A stretch of 36,853 nt of DNA from JAVJUS01 sp040220455. Its GTDB lineage: Bacteria > Pseudomonadota > Alphaproteobacteria > DSM-16000 > Inquilinaceae. This document shows, one piece after another, positions 15,859 to 24,081 of the stretch; position 1 is the stretch's first letter; the number at the start of each line of letters is the position of its first letter. The stretch is taken from positions 1 to 36,853 of the forward strand of contig JAVJUS010000020.1 of NCBI GenBank assembly GCA_040220455.1, given 5' to 3'. A model generated the notes under the pieces. The model had not been told where the DNA came from, did no database searches, and saw only the letters and a list, made by a program, of their open reading frames with translations. The position numbers and the translations under genes were made by a program.

Positions 15859-16869
15859 GTGCAAGCCGACCGTCGCCGACACCTGCGCGGCCTCGCCGTC
15901 GCCGGGACAGGCATCCTCATCCTCAGCCCCGACGGGCTGATCGTCCGCCTGCTGACGGACACCGACGCGCTGCAACTCGCCTTCTGGCGCGGGCTGTTCC
16001 TCGGTCTCGCGCTGGCGATCCTGCTCGCCGTGCTGAACCGAGGGCGCATCGCCGCGGCCTTCCGCGCGGCTGGACGGCCGGTGATCCTCTCCGCAGTCCT
16101 GCTGACGGGCACGATGATCGGCTTCTGCACCGCGATCACGCATACCAGCGTCGCCAACACCGTCCTGATCCTGGCGACCATGCCCCTGTTCGCCGCGGCG
16201 ATCGGACGGGTCGTGCTGGGCGAGCGCGTCGCGCCGCGCACGATCGCGGCGATCGCGGTCGGGCTGGTCGGCGTCGGCATCGTCTTCGCGGGCTCGGCCG
16301 ACCGGCTCACCCTGCCCGAGGGCGAGGTGACGGTCGCGCTGCTGGCCGGCGGCTCGCTGGAGGGCGATCTCTACGCGCTGGCGACGGCGATCCTGCACGG
16401 AATTCATCTGGTGCTGCTGCGCAAGGTGGGCGACCGGATCATCCTGCCCGGGCTCTGCGCCTCGGGCTTCCTTGGCGCGGCCCTGCTCGCACCCTTCGCC
16501 GAGCCGCTGGCGGTTCCGGCCCGCGACATGGGGCTGCTGGTCTTCTCAGGCGGGCTTCAGCTCCCGCTCGCCATGACGCTGTTCTTCCTCGGCACCCGCG
16601 ACACGCCGGCGGCCGAGGTGGCGCTGATGAGCCTGCTCGAGACCGTGCTGGGCCCGATCTGGGCGTGGATGGGCGTGGGCGAAGTACCGACGACGACCTC
16701 GCTCATCGGCGGTGGCTTCATCGTCGGGGCCATCGTCATCAACACGGCCCTGGGCCTCGGCGGGCGGCGCGCCGGCATCGCCCCGGCGGCCGCCGCCGCG
16801 TCCGGCTCCGGCGCGCCCGACGGGTTCAGCCGGCCAGCCGCACCCCGTCGCGCACAAGGGCCTCCGTGA
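15859..16869 (+). CDS. EamA/DMT-family transporter
   Basis: Inner-membrane transporter (336 aa) of the drug/metabolite transporter superfamily. About ten hydrophobic helices are visible in two EamA repeats (about residues 12-140 and 155-300); typical phrases are LAFWRGLFLGLALAILL and EVALMSLLETVLGPIWAWMGVGE, the conserved family motif near the end of repeat two. Probable exporter of a small metabolite. The GTG at 15859 is preferred over a TTG 54 bases upstream because it starts just before the first helix. The C-terminal 35 or so residues are Ala/Pro-rich and overlap the end of the convergent aminotransferase gene by 44 bases, so the tail may be a late extension. Confidence 0.83.
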   Translation: MQADRRRHLRGLAVAGTGILILSPDGLIVRLLTDTDALQLAFWRGLFLGLALAILLAVLNRGRIAAAFRAAGRPVILSAVLLTGTMIGFCTAITHTSVANTVLILATMPLFAAAIGRVVLGERVAPRTIAAIAVGLVGVGIVFAGSADRLTLPEGEVTVALLAGGSLEGDLYALATAILHGIHLVLLRKVGDRIILPGLCASGFLGAALLAPFAEPLAVPARDMGLLVFSGGLQLPLAMTLFFLGTRDTPAAEVALMSLLETVLGPIWAWMGVGEVPTTTSLIGGGFIVGAIVINTALGLGGRRAGIAPAAAAASGSGAPDGFSRPAAPRRAQGPP

Positions 16870-18241
16870 CCGCGTCGACCGAGGCCTTGGCGATGTCCAC
16901 GATCCGGTCCGCGTCGTCACGGGTCAGCACCAGCGGCGGGGCGAAGCCCAGGATGTCGCCGTTCGGCATGGCCCGGGCGATCAGCCCGCGCGACAGCGCC
17001 TCGGCCGACACCCGCGCGCCGACCTTGAGCGCCGGATCGAACGGCTTGCGCGCCACTCGGTCGGCGGCGAACTCGACCGCCGCCAGCATGCCGACCCCGC
17101 GCACCTCGGCAACCAGCGGATGGTCGTCGAGCGCCTCGTGCAGCCGGGACAGGAGATAGCCGCCCACATCGCGGGCGTTGCCGGCCAGATCCTCGCCCTC
17201 GACGATGTCGAGATTGGCCATCGCCGCCGCGGCGCCGATCGGATGGGCGGAGTAGGTATAGCCGTGGGAGAACGGGCCGAACTTCGCCGACCCCTGCTCC
17301 AGCACCGCGAAGACCTTGTCGTTGACCAACGTGCCGGACAGCGGCGCGTAGGCGCTGGTCAGCCCCTTGGCCACCGTCATCAGGTCCGGCTCCAGGCCGT
17401 AGAGCGTCGAGCCGAAGGCCGCGCCGACCCGGCCGAAGCCGCAGACCACCTCGTCGGCGATCAGCAGGATGTCGTGCCGCTTCAGGACCGGGGCGATCGC
17501 CTCCCAGTAGCCGTCGGGCGGCGGGATGATGCCGCCGGTGCCCAGGACCGGCTCGGCGATGAAGGCGGCGACCGTCTCCGGCCCCTCCTCCCGGATCATC
17601 GCCTCCAGCTCCTCGGCGCAGCGCGCGGAGAAGGCCTTCTCGTCCTCGCCCTCCTCGTGATGCCAGTACCAGTGCGGCGTCGAGGTGTGGCGCACCGGCC
17701 GGACCGGCAGGTCGAAGGCCTTGTGGTAGAACGGCAGCCCCGTGAGGCTACCCGACATGATGCTGGCGCCGTGATAGCCGCGCAGGCGGGAGATGATCTT
17801 CTTCTTCTCCGGCCGGCCCAAGACGTTGTTGTAGTACCAGACGATCTTGACCTGGGTCTCGTTGGCGTCGGAGCCCGACAGGCCGTAGAACACCTTCGAC
17901 ATCGCCCCCGGCGCCTGGCGCAGGATGCGGTCGGACAGGCGGATCACAGCCTCCGTCGAGTGACCCGCATAGGCGTGGTAATAGGCGAGCTCCAGCGCCT
18001 GGCGGTGGATCGCATCGGCGATCTCCCGCCGGCCGTAGCCGACATTGACGCAGTAGAGCCCGGCGAAGGCGTCGATCAGCTCGGTGCCGGCGTCGTCGCG
18101 GATGCGCACGCCCTGCCCGGTGCGCACGACCCGCTCCGGCGCCGTGCCGTTGGCGAATCCCTCGAGGTCGGTGAAGGGATGGAGGACGGACCGTCGGTCC
18201 ATCTCCTCCAGGCTCATGTTGTGCGCGGGGTTCGTCGCCAT
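16826..18241 (-). CDS. Class III PLP aminotransferase, probable ectoine catabolism
   Basis: Pyridoxal-phosphate enzyme of 471 aa. The PLP phosphate-binding SGSDANET is at 122-129, the Asp that holds the PLP ring nitrogen is D263 (IADEVVCGFGR), and the Schiff-base lysine is K292 (TVAKGLTSAY). It belongs to the omega-amino-acid:pyruvate / diaminobutyrate aminotransferase group. Located directly downstream of the DoeB-like deacetylase (95-base gap, same strand), it probably takes the 2,4-diaminobutyrate released by that enzyme to aspartate semialdehyde, as DoeD does in Halomonas. Related enzymes act on taurine or beta-alanine, so the substrate is inferred from context. No aspartate-semialdehyde dehydrogenase (DoeC) gene is in the window. 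Confidence 0.85.
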   Translation of the reverse strand: MATNPAHNMSLEEMDRRSVLHPFTDLEGFANGTAPERVVRTGQGVRIRDDAGTELIDAFAGLYCVNVGYGRREIADAIHRQALELAYYHAYAGHSTEAVIRLSDRILRQAPGAMSKVFYGLSGSDANETQVKIVWYYNNVLGRPEKKKIISRLRGYHGASIMSGSLTGLPFYHKAFDLPVRPVRHTSTPHWYWHHEEGEDEKAFSARCAEELEAMIREEGPETVAAFIAEPVLGTGGIIPPPDGYWEAIAPVLKRHDILLIADEVVCGFGRVGAAFGSTLYGLEPDLMTVAKGLTSAYAPLSGTLVNDKVFAVLEQGSAKFGPFSHGYTYSAHPIGAAAAMANLDIVEGEDLAGNARDVGGYLLSRLHEALDDHPLVAEVRGVGMLAAVEFAADRVARKPFDPALKVGARVSAEALSRGLIARAMPNGDILGFAPPLVLTRDDADRIVDIAKASVDAVTEALVRDGVRLAG

Positions 18242-18336
18242 GCCGGCGTCTCCTCGGTCTTCGGTTCTTGGTATGTCGCCGCGGGGCGTCTGTCGGGCGG
18301 ATCGGGTCGAGCCGCCCCCCGGTCAGCCGTCCGGGC

Positions 18337-19473
18337 TCAGCCGTCGGGATAGTCGCGCGCGATCACCGCCAGGCAGTCGCCGCGCTGGACCAGCCCGGGC
18401 GCGTGACGGCAATAGAGCACGCCCGGGCCGTCGGCTCGATAGGGGCGCGGCGCTTCGCCCGGGTGCTCGAAGAAATGGACGTGGCCGATGACCTGACCCT
18501 CGGCCACCGGCTCGCCCAGCTCGACCGCCGGCTCGTAGATGCCGGCGTCGTCGCCCAGGACGTATGAGGTATCGTCCGGGGTGTGCATCATCCGCGTCGC
18601 AGGACGGCCGCGCGCCTCCGGCGGCACCACAGGCTCGTCGAGCAGGCCGAAATGGGCGAGCAGGTTGCGCACGCCCGTCTCCGCGATCTCCACCGCCTGG
18701 CGGCGAACGGTCCCGGCCCCGCCCAGCTCGGTCGACACGAAGATCCGGCCCGCCTCCTCGACCGCCGTGTCCAGCATGCCCTGGCTATCGAGCTCGCGCA
18801 GCACGAGGCCGAACGGCGCGCCGAAGGCCCGCACCGCATCGAGCGTCCGCGCCATGCGGTCGGCGTCGTCCAGGTAATGCATCACCGCGCTCGGCACGAA
18901 GTCGAGCGTCCGGCCGCCGGAATGCAGGTCGACCACCCCATCCGCCATGGGCAGAAGATGGGCGTGGATATAATGGGCGATCATCTCCGTCACCGTGCCG
19001 GCCCGCTGGCCCGGATAGACGCGGTTGAGGTTGAGCCCGTCGATCGGCGACAGGCGCGTTCCCGCGCGCACCGCCGGCAGGTTCGTGGTCGGCAGAACGA
19101 TGACCCGGCCCTGGATTTCCGCCAGGTCGAGGGAGCGGATCAGCTTCATCAGCGCGATCGGCCCCTCGTATTCGTCGCCATGGGCCGCGCCGGTGAGCAG
19201 CAGCGTCGGGCCCGTGCCGTTGGCGATCACCGCGACCGGCACGGGCACCGAGCCCCAGGCGGAGTCGTCGCGCGAGTGGGGCACGACCAGATTGCCGATC
19301 TGCCGGCCCGGCGCGTCGTAGTCCACCCGGGTCGACACGCGCGTCGGCGGCTCGAGGTCGCTCGCGCTCTGCAGCACGTCGCCCTCCGGCATCTCGTCTT
19401 CCAGCACCCCGTCTTCCGGCACCTTGTTCCCCGACTGCCCGCCGTCGCTTCCGCTGTCCCGCGCCACCGACAT
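18337..19473 (-). CDS. doeB: N-acetyl-diaminobutyrate deacetylase DoeB/EutE-like
   Basis: Zinc-dependent deacetylase (378 aa) of the AstE/aspartoacylase family; DoeB/EutE removes acetate from N-acetyl-2,4-diaminobutyrate in ectoine breakdown. Zinc ligands are H98 and E101 (AAHGDEYEG) and H184 (DLHSGG); the probable catalytic Glu is E249 (STELGGAG). SRDDSAWG near 67-74 is characteristic of this subfamily. The protein carries about 42 extra acidic N-terminal residues built from a degenerate repeat, absent from the known enzymes; the real start may be a GTG two codons later (better spacing from GGGGAG) or an internal ATG. It is divergent from doeA and precedes the aminotransferase. Confidence 0.87.
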   Translation of the reverse strand: MSVARDSGSDGGQSGNKVPEDGVLEDEMPEGDVLQSASDLEPPTRVSTRVDYDAPGRQIGNLVVPHSRDDSAWGSVPVPVAVIANGTGPTLLLTGAAHGDEYEGPIALMKLIRSLDLAEIQGRVIVLPTTNLPAVRAGTRLSPIDGLNLNRVYPGQRAGTVTEMIAHYIHAHLLPMADGVVDLHSGGRTLDFVPSAVMHYLDDADRMARTLDAVRAFGAPFGLVLRELDSQGMLDTAVEEAGRIFVSTELGGAGTVRRQAVEIAETGVRNLLAHFGLLDEPVVPPEARGRPATRMMHTPDDTSYVLGDDAGIYEPAVELGEPVAEGQVIGHVHFFEHPGEAPRPYRADGPGVLYCRHAPGLVQRGDCLAVIARDYPDG

Positions 19474-19634
19474 CTCCCCGTCGCGAACGGCGCGGTCGTC
19501 TCGCGCCGCCGGTTGCGGGCGTGAGCCTATCGGGGGGCGACCCGGGCATTCAACCCGCACTCTACCGCCGGCAGCGATCGGGCGCTTTTCCCGGGCCGCC
19601 AACCGTGCTGTGCTCGGTCCGACCGCCACCCCCG

Positions 19635-19669
19635 AACCTCGCCCCGCAACCTCGCCCCGCAACCTCGCC
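19635..19669 (+). repeat. 13-base tandem repeat in the doeA leader
   Basis: AACCTCGCCCCGC occurs at 19635-19647 and 19648-19660, followed by a partial third unit at 19661-19669, ending 10 bases before the doeA start codon. The 206-base spacer between doeB and doeA (19474-19679) must hold both promoters; no other clear signal was seen in it. Confidence 0.65.
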
Positions 19670-19679
19670 GAGACCGCCA

Positions 19680-20894
19680 ATGCCCGTGGACGCCCGCCCC
19701 GACGCGGCCGAGAACCCCTATCTTCCGCCCTTCGAGCCGGCCGAGTTCGACCGCCGGATCGCGACCGTGCGACGGCGCATGGCCGAGCGCGGGATCGACC
19801 TCCTGGTTATCGCCGACCCGGCCAACATGAACTACCTGACCGGCTACGACGGCTGGTCGTTCTATGTCCATCAGGTGGTCGTGCTGCACGCGCGGGACGA
19901 CACGCCGCTGTGGATCGGGCGGCATCAGGACGCGGCCGGCGCGCGCGCCACCACCCGGCTGCCCGACGCGGCGATCATCGGCTATCCGGACCCCTATGTT
20001 CAGTCGGCCGAGCGCCACCCCATGGATTTCGTCGCCGCGCGGCTGGCCGAGAGAGGCTGGAACCACGGCACGATCGGGGTCGAGGCCGACGCCTACTACT
20101 ACACCGCCGCGGCCGACGCGGCCTTGCGAAAGGGCCTGCCCGACGCCGCGATCGTCGACGCGGGCGGCCTCGTCAACAGGGTCCGCGCCGTCAAGTCGCC
20201 GGCGGAGATCGGGCTGATGCGCACCGCCGCGCGCATCGCGGAGGCGGCGATGGCCACCGCCTACGACGCCATGGCCCCGGGCGTACGCCAGTGCGACGTG
20301 GTCGCGGCGATCCAGGCCACGCAGATCCGCGGTCTGCCGGAGGCGGGCGGCGACTACCCCGCGATCATGCCGCTGCTGCCCACCGGCCGGTACTCCGGCG
20401 CGGCCCACCTGACGTGGACGGACCGCCCCTTCGTCGCGGGCGAGGCGACGGTCGTCGAGCTGGCCGGCTGCCGCCGGCGCTACCACTGCCCGCTCGCCCG
20501 CACGATCCATCTGGGCGAGCCGGAGCGCAAATGGCGCGACCTGGCCGCCGTGGTCGTCGAGGGGGTCGCCCTGGCGATCGACGCGGCGCGGCCCGGCAAT
20601 ACCGCCGAGGACGTGGAGGCCGCCTGGCGCCGGGCGCTCGCCAAGGCGGGGCTGGAGAAGGAATCGCGCATCGGCTACGCGGTCGGGCTCAACTACCCGC
20701 CGGACTGGGGCGAGCACACCATCAGCCTGCGCGCCGGCGACACGACGGTGCTGGAGCCCGGCATGACCTTTCACCTGATCCCCGCCATGTGGCTGGACGG
20801 CTGGGGGCTGGAGATCACCGAGACCATCCTGATCGGCGAGACCGGCGCCGAGCCCCTGTGCGCCTTCGAGCGCGACCTGCTGGTCAAGGCCTGA
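19680..20894 (+). CDS. doeA: Ectoine hydrolase DoeA/EutD-like
   Basis: Hydrolase of 404 aa with the creatinase/prolidase (M24 pita-bread) fold; EutD/DoeA opens the ectoine ring to N-acetyl-diaminobutyrate. The N-terminal creatinase-like domain covers about 1-165 (PANMNYLTGYDGWSFYVHQ), the catalytic domain 170-400. The M24 metal ligands are replaced in the way known for ectoine hydrolases: VVELAGCRRRYHCPLARTI holds Glu260, which I align with the Glu that forms the covalent intermediate in Ruegeria EutD. GEHTISLRAGDTTVLEPGMTFHLIP near the C-terminus is also family-typical. The start ATG has no strong ribosome-binding site. Its divergent partner doeB strongly supports the assignment; the two proteins are known to form a complex. 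Confidence 0.88.
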   Translation: MPVDARPDAAENPYLPPFEPAEFDRRIATVRRRMAERGIDLLVIADPANMNYLTGYDGWSFYVHQVVVLHARDDTPLWIGRHQDAAGARATTRLPDAAIIGYPDPYVQSAERHPMDFVAARLAERGWNHGTIGVEADAYYYTAAADAALRKGLPDAAIVDAGGLVNRVRAVKSPAEIGLMRTAARIAEAAMATAYDAMAPGVRQCDVVAAIQATQIRGLPEAGGDYPAIMPLLPTGRYSGAAHLTWTDRPFVAGEATVVELAGCRRRYHCPLARTIHLGEPERKWRDLAAVVVEGVALAIDAARPGNTAEDVEAAWRRALAKAGLEKESRIGYAVGLNYPPDWGEHTISLRAGDTTVLEPGMTFHLIPAMWLDGWGLEITETILIGETGAEPLCAFERDLLVKA

Positions 20895-20950
20895 GGCGCG
20901 GCGCCCACAGTGTCGCCACCTTCGCGGCCGAGGGTTGCGGCCGTCTCGCC

Positions 20951-21529
20951 ATGCCGAGGATCGCCCGCATGCTCGCCCAGCGTTCCGCTCGCCTCGTCCA
21001 AGTCCTTTCAGGCTTTCTGGTGCTGGGCCTGCTCGCCGCCTGCGCCGCGCCGCAGCCCACGGCATACCGGCCGGCGACGAACGGCACCGGTTATGCCGAC
21101 CGGGCGGTGACGTCGGAGATCGTGGAAGTCCGCTTCGAGGGCAACCGCCTGACCGACCGCGGCACGGTGGAGTCCTACGCCCTCTATCGCGCCGCCGAGG
21201 TGGCGGCGGTCCACGGCGCCGACCGGATCGCGATCCTCGACAAGACGGTCGAGGAGAACCGGCGCACGGTGCGCGACTACGACCCCTACCCGTTCGGCTT
21301 CGGCTACGGCTACACCTCGGGCGGGCGGCACGTGGTCGGCACGCGCTACGGCTTCCCGATCTACGCGCGGCCGCGCGACTATTCCTACACGAGCTACGCC
21401 GCCGAGCTGCTGGTCCGCCTGATCCCGCCGAGCGCCCCGAACCCCGACGACGCCCCGGTGCGCGACGTCGCCACGATCCTGCAGACGTTGGGCCCCGCCA
21501 TCCGCCGCCCGGCGCCGGAGGGGACCTGA
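20951..21529 (+). CDS. CC0125/CC1285-type lipoprotein
   Basis: Predicted outer-membrane or periplasmic lipoprotein (192 aa). The signal peptide ends in the lipobox LLAAC with the lipid-accepting Cys at residue 31. The mature part contains AYRPATNGTGYADRAV, VRFEGNRLTDRGTVESYALYRAAEVA and a Gly/Tyr-rich middle (FGFGYGYTSGG), which I recognise as the alphaproteobacterial CC0125/CC1285 family. Function is unknown. A second ATG at codon 7 would also leave a complete signal peptide. It follows doeA by 56 bases but a link with ectoine use is not evident. Confidence 0.78.
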   Translation: MPRIARMLAQRSARLVQVLSGFLVLGLLAACAAPQPTAYRPATNGTGYADRAVTSEIVEVRFEGNRLTDRGTVESYALYRAAEVAAVHGADRIAILDKTVEENRRTVRDYDPYPFGFGYGYTSGGRHVVGTRYGFPIYARPRDYSYTSYAAELLVRLIPPSAPNPDDAPVRDVATILQTLGPAIRRPAPEGT

Positions 21530-21540
21530 GCCGAGGCCGT

Positions 21541-21613
21541 GGGTGTCGGCATCGCTGCGCTCTGCCGACCTACGGAACGGGCGTAGGTCGGGTGAACGAA
21601 GTGAACCCGACAC
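21541..21613. repeat. Two-hairpin GTAGGT palindromic repeat, copy 3
   Basis: Hairpin one pairs GTCGGCA (21545-21551) with TGCCGAC (21563-21569) and is followed by ACCTACG; hairpin two is led by GTAGGT (21583-21588) and pairs GTCGGGT (21587-21593) with ACCCGAC (21605-21611). The paired arms differ from copies 1 and 2, but the GTAGGT/ACCTAC feet and the two-hairpin layout are shared. It lies in the 113-base gap between the convergent lipoprotein and DUF1284 genes and may end both transcripts. Confidence 0.72.
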
Positions 21614-21642
21614 AGTGGCTCGGGCTCTCCCGGCCCTCCCAC

Positions 21643-22059
21643 TCACATCCGCGTCCCCTGGAATCCGCCCGCGGCGACGCGGGAGCAGAGGTCGTGCCAC
21701 TGGCAGCCCGCACAGGCAGCCCGGCCGTGCCCGGTGGCGAAGCGCGCGCGCAGGGCGGTGAGCACCGGCGGATCCAGCCGGACCGTGTCGCCCACCGTGA
21801 GCCGCCGGCCGAGCACCGCGCCCACGGCTGCCAGGGCCTTGCGGTCGCGCTCGGCCACCCGGGCCAGCCGGCAATGGGCCTCGGGGTCGTCCAGCAGCGG
21901 CGCGCAGATGGCGTCCGGACCCGCCACGATCGTCGCCGCCTCGCCCACCGCCAAGCGCGCGACCACGGCGTCGTAGTTGGCGACGAAGGCCGGCGTGTAG
22001 CCCTTGCCCACATAGGTCTGCAGGCACAGCAGGTGATGGGCGCGCAGGGCCACGCTCAC
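21643..22059 (-). CDS. DUF1284 cysteine-rich protein
   Basis: A 138-aa cytoplasmic protein starting with RAHHLLCLQTYVGKGYTPAFVANY, the DUF1284 signature. Six Cys (12, 52, 63, 116, 119, 125), three of them in ACAGCQWHDLC near the C-terminus, suggest an iron-sulfur or zinc site; the family has no settled function. The start is a GTG that overlaps the stop of the BioN-like gene (GTGA), so it is translationally coupled to the biotin transporter and is the fourth gene of that unit. Confidence 0.8.
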   Translation of the reverse strand: MSVALRAHHLLCLQTYVGKGYTPAFVANYDAVVARLAVGEAATIVAGPDAICAPLLDDPEAHCRLARVAERDRKALAAVGAVLGRRLTVGDTVRLDPPVLTALRARFATGHGRAACAGCQWHDLCSRVAAGGFQGTRM

Positions 22060-22715
22060 GGCGCTTCGCCTCGGGCGCGCCGCGCCTCCTCCGCCGCCAC
22101 CGCGGCGGGCCCCGTCGGGCCGCCATAGCCGCGCGCCTCCATCGCCTGGGCGATGTCGTCGGCCATCTTGAGCGTGCGCAGCAGCACCGGCACGGCCACG
22201 GCCACGATGCTGCGGTCGAGGCCGCGCGCCCGCTGGGCCTCGCGGACCTCCCGCGTGATGCCGGCGATCACCGGAATGAAGCGCAGGGCCATTGAGAGCG
22301 CGAGGCCGATCTTCGCCGGGTCGAGCCCCAGATGGCGCAGCGGGGCGAGCCCGCGCTCAAGCGCCTCGATCATCGCCGAGGCCCGGGTGGTCAGCGTGAC
22401 CAGCGCGGCGAGCGCGATCAGCGTGGCGAAGCGCAGGACCACCAGCAGCCCCGTCGTCCAGTGGTCGAGCAGCGCCTGCGCGGCGAAGATCACCGCCAGG
22501 ACCAGCAGGACGGGCCGGATCTGGGCGAGCGCGACCCGGGCCGGAATCCGGGCGAGCGCGTAGAGCCCGGCGACGACGGCCAGCGCGCCGGCCACCGGCA
22601 GGGGGTCGGGGATCAGGAAGACGGCCGTGCCCGCCGCCATCAGGGCCACGACCTTGAGGCCCGGCGGCAGCGCGTGGATCGGCGAGGAACGCGGGACGTA
22701 GAGGCTCGCGATCAT
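22056..22715 (-). CDS. bioN: ECF transporter T component, BioN
   Basis: Membrane scaffold (219 aa) of the biotin energy-coupling-factor importer, connecting the S component BioY to the ATPase BioM. About five hydrophobic helices are seen, and both Ala-Arg-Gly coupling motifs that dock to the ATPases are present: REAQRARGLD (about 155-164) and AMEARGYGG (about 191-199). The start ATG overlaps the bioM stop (ATGA). The specificity is taken from the adjacent bioY. Confidence 0.9.
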   Translation of the reverse strand: MIASLYVPRSSPIHALPPGLKVVALMAAGTAVFLIPDPLPVAGALAVVAGLYALARIPARVALAQIRPVLLVLAVIFAAQALLDHWTTGLLVVLRFATLIALAALVTLTTRASAMIEALERGLAPLRHLGLDPAKIGLALSMALRFIPVIAGITREVREAQRARGLDRSIVAVAVPVLLRTLKMADDIAQAMEARGYGGPTGPAAVAAEEARRARGEAP

Positions 22716-23425
22716 GCCATGCGCTCCGAGTACAGCGCGGTCGCCGGGCCCGGCGCGTCGTCGGCGACGACGCGGCCCTCGTCGAGCACCAGCACCCGGT
22801 CGGCCTCGGCGACCAGGTCCAGATCGTGGGTGACGAGCACCACCCGCTGCGGCAGGGCGCGGATCGCGTCGACGATCCGGCGCTTGTTGCGCAGGTCGAG
22901 CAGCGTCGTCGGCTCGTCGAGCACCAGCCAGGCCGGATCGGTGACCAGCACGCCCGACAGCGCGAGGAGCTGCTTCTCCCCGCCGCTGAGCAGATGGGTC
23001 GCGCGCTCGCGGTGGTCGGCCAGGCCGTAGCGCGCCAGGACCGCGTCCACCCGGGCCGGGATCTCGGCCTTGGGAACGCCCTGGTTCTTCAGCCCGAAAG
23101 CCACGTCCTCCTCGACGACCGGGAAGACGATCTGGTTGTCCGGGTTCTGAAAGACGAAACCGACCCGGCGGCGCACGGCCGCCCCCTCGGTCCGGGTGTC
23201 GAGCCCGTCGACCGTCACCCGGCCCGCGCTCGGGATCTGCAGGCCGTTGAGCAGCCGGGCAAAGGTGCTCTTGCCCGAGCCGTTGGCGCCGATGACGGCG
23301 ATCCGGCGCTCCGCCAGGACCAGGTCCAGATCGGCGAGGACCGTGCGGTCCTCGAACCGGTGGCTGACGCGCTCCAGCGTGATCCGGCCGGCCGACCCCG
23401 GCGGGCTGTCCGCCGATCCGCTCAA
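22712..23425 (-). CDS. bioM: ECF transporter ATPase, BioM
   Basis: ABC-type ATPase (237 aa) of the biotin importer. Walker A is IGANGSGKST, the Q-loop region reads VGFVFQNPDNQIVFPVVEEDVAFG (typical of ECF ATPases, with NPDNQ), the signature is LLSGGEKQLLALSGVL and Walker B is WLVLDEPTTLLD. No ATG fits; I start at a TTG that overlaps the bioY stop (TTGA), the only initiation codon placed just before the first beta strand. The gene overlaps bioY and bioN, so all are co-translated. Confidence 0.88.
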   Translation of the reverse strand: MSGSADSPPGSAGRITLERVSHRFEDRTVLADLDLVLAERRIAVIGANGSGKSTFARLLNGLQIPSAGRVTVDGLDTRTEGAAVRRRVGFVFQNPDNQIVFPVVEEDVAFGLKNQGVPKAEIPARVDAVLARYGLADHRERATHLLSGGEKQLLALSGVLVTDPAWLVLDEPTTLLDLRNKRRIVDAIRALPQRVVLVTHDLDLVAEADRVLVLDEGRVVADDAPGPATALYSERMA

Positions 23426-23970
23426 CTCCGCGCGGCGATCAGGGGGTAGGACCGGCGCACGGTCAGCGCGATCAGCGCCGTCAGGCCGACCTTGACCAGA
23501 TCCCCCGGGATGAAGGGCAGCGACCCGACGAGCGCCTGGGGCAGCGGCAGGCCGGTGGCGAGGCTGATGCCCGGCACGCCGATCGCGTAGACCACCACGA
23601 TGCCGCCGAAGGCCAGGATCGGCAGGGCCGAGACGATGGTCAGCCGGCCCCAGTACCGCTCGAACAGCCAGCCGACGACGAAGGCGCCGACCGGCCAGGC
23701 GAGCAGGAAGCCGGCCGTCGGCCCGGCGAAGACGCCGATGCCGCCGCGCCCGCCCGCCAGCAGCGGGAAGCCGACCGCCACCAGCACCAGCAGCAGAACC
23801 TGCGACAGCGCCCCGCGCCTGGCGCCGATGATCGAGCCGGCGAGCATCAGCCCCATGGACTGGGCGGTGATCGGCACGCCGGTCAGCGGCAGGGTGATCG
23901 GCGGAAACAGCCCGAGCGCCGCCGTCAGGGCGGCGAACAGGGCGATATGGACGATGTCGCGCGTGCTCAT
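23422..23970 (-). CDS. bioY: Biotin transporter S component, BioY
   Basis: Substrate-binding membrane protein (182 aa) giving biotin specificity to the ECF complex. About six hydrophobic helices are present; the BioY phrases LTGVPITAQSMGLMLAGSIIGARRGALSQ and GGRGGIGVFAGPTAGFLLAWP are clear. The chosen ATG gives the normal family length. First gene of the bioY-bioM-bioN-DUF1284 unit. The 111-base spacer upstream shows no recognisable BirA or BioR operator. Confidence 0.92.
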   Translation of the reverse strand: MSTRDIVHIALFAALTAALGLFPPITLPLTGVPITAQSMGLMLAGSIIGARRGALSQVLLLVLVAVGFPLLAGGRGGIGVFAGPTAGFLLAWPVGAFVVGWLFERYWGRLTIVSALPILAFGGIVVVYAIGVPGISLATGLPLPQALVGSLPFIPGDLVKVGLTALIALTVRRSYPLIAARS

Positions 23971-24081
23971 CGGCTCGCTCCGTCTCGCGGGGCCGGCCCG
24001 AGGGGGCGCGGAAGGAAGGGCCGCTAATCGAGCACAGCGCGTCGCGCGAGAAAAGACCCCGCCCACGCCTTTCGCGGATCG

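Noticed and set aside
19635..19669. Tandem repeats (also 11331-11360, 36298-36321) as CRISPR repeats
   Set aside because: Units are 12-16 bases, directly adjacent without spacers, and not hairpin-forming like type I-E repeats.
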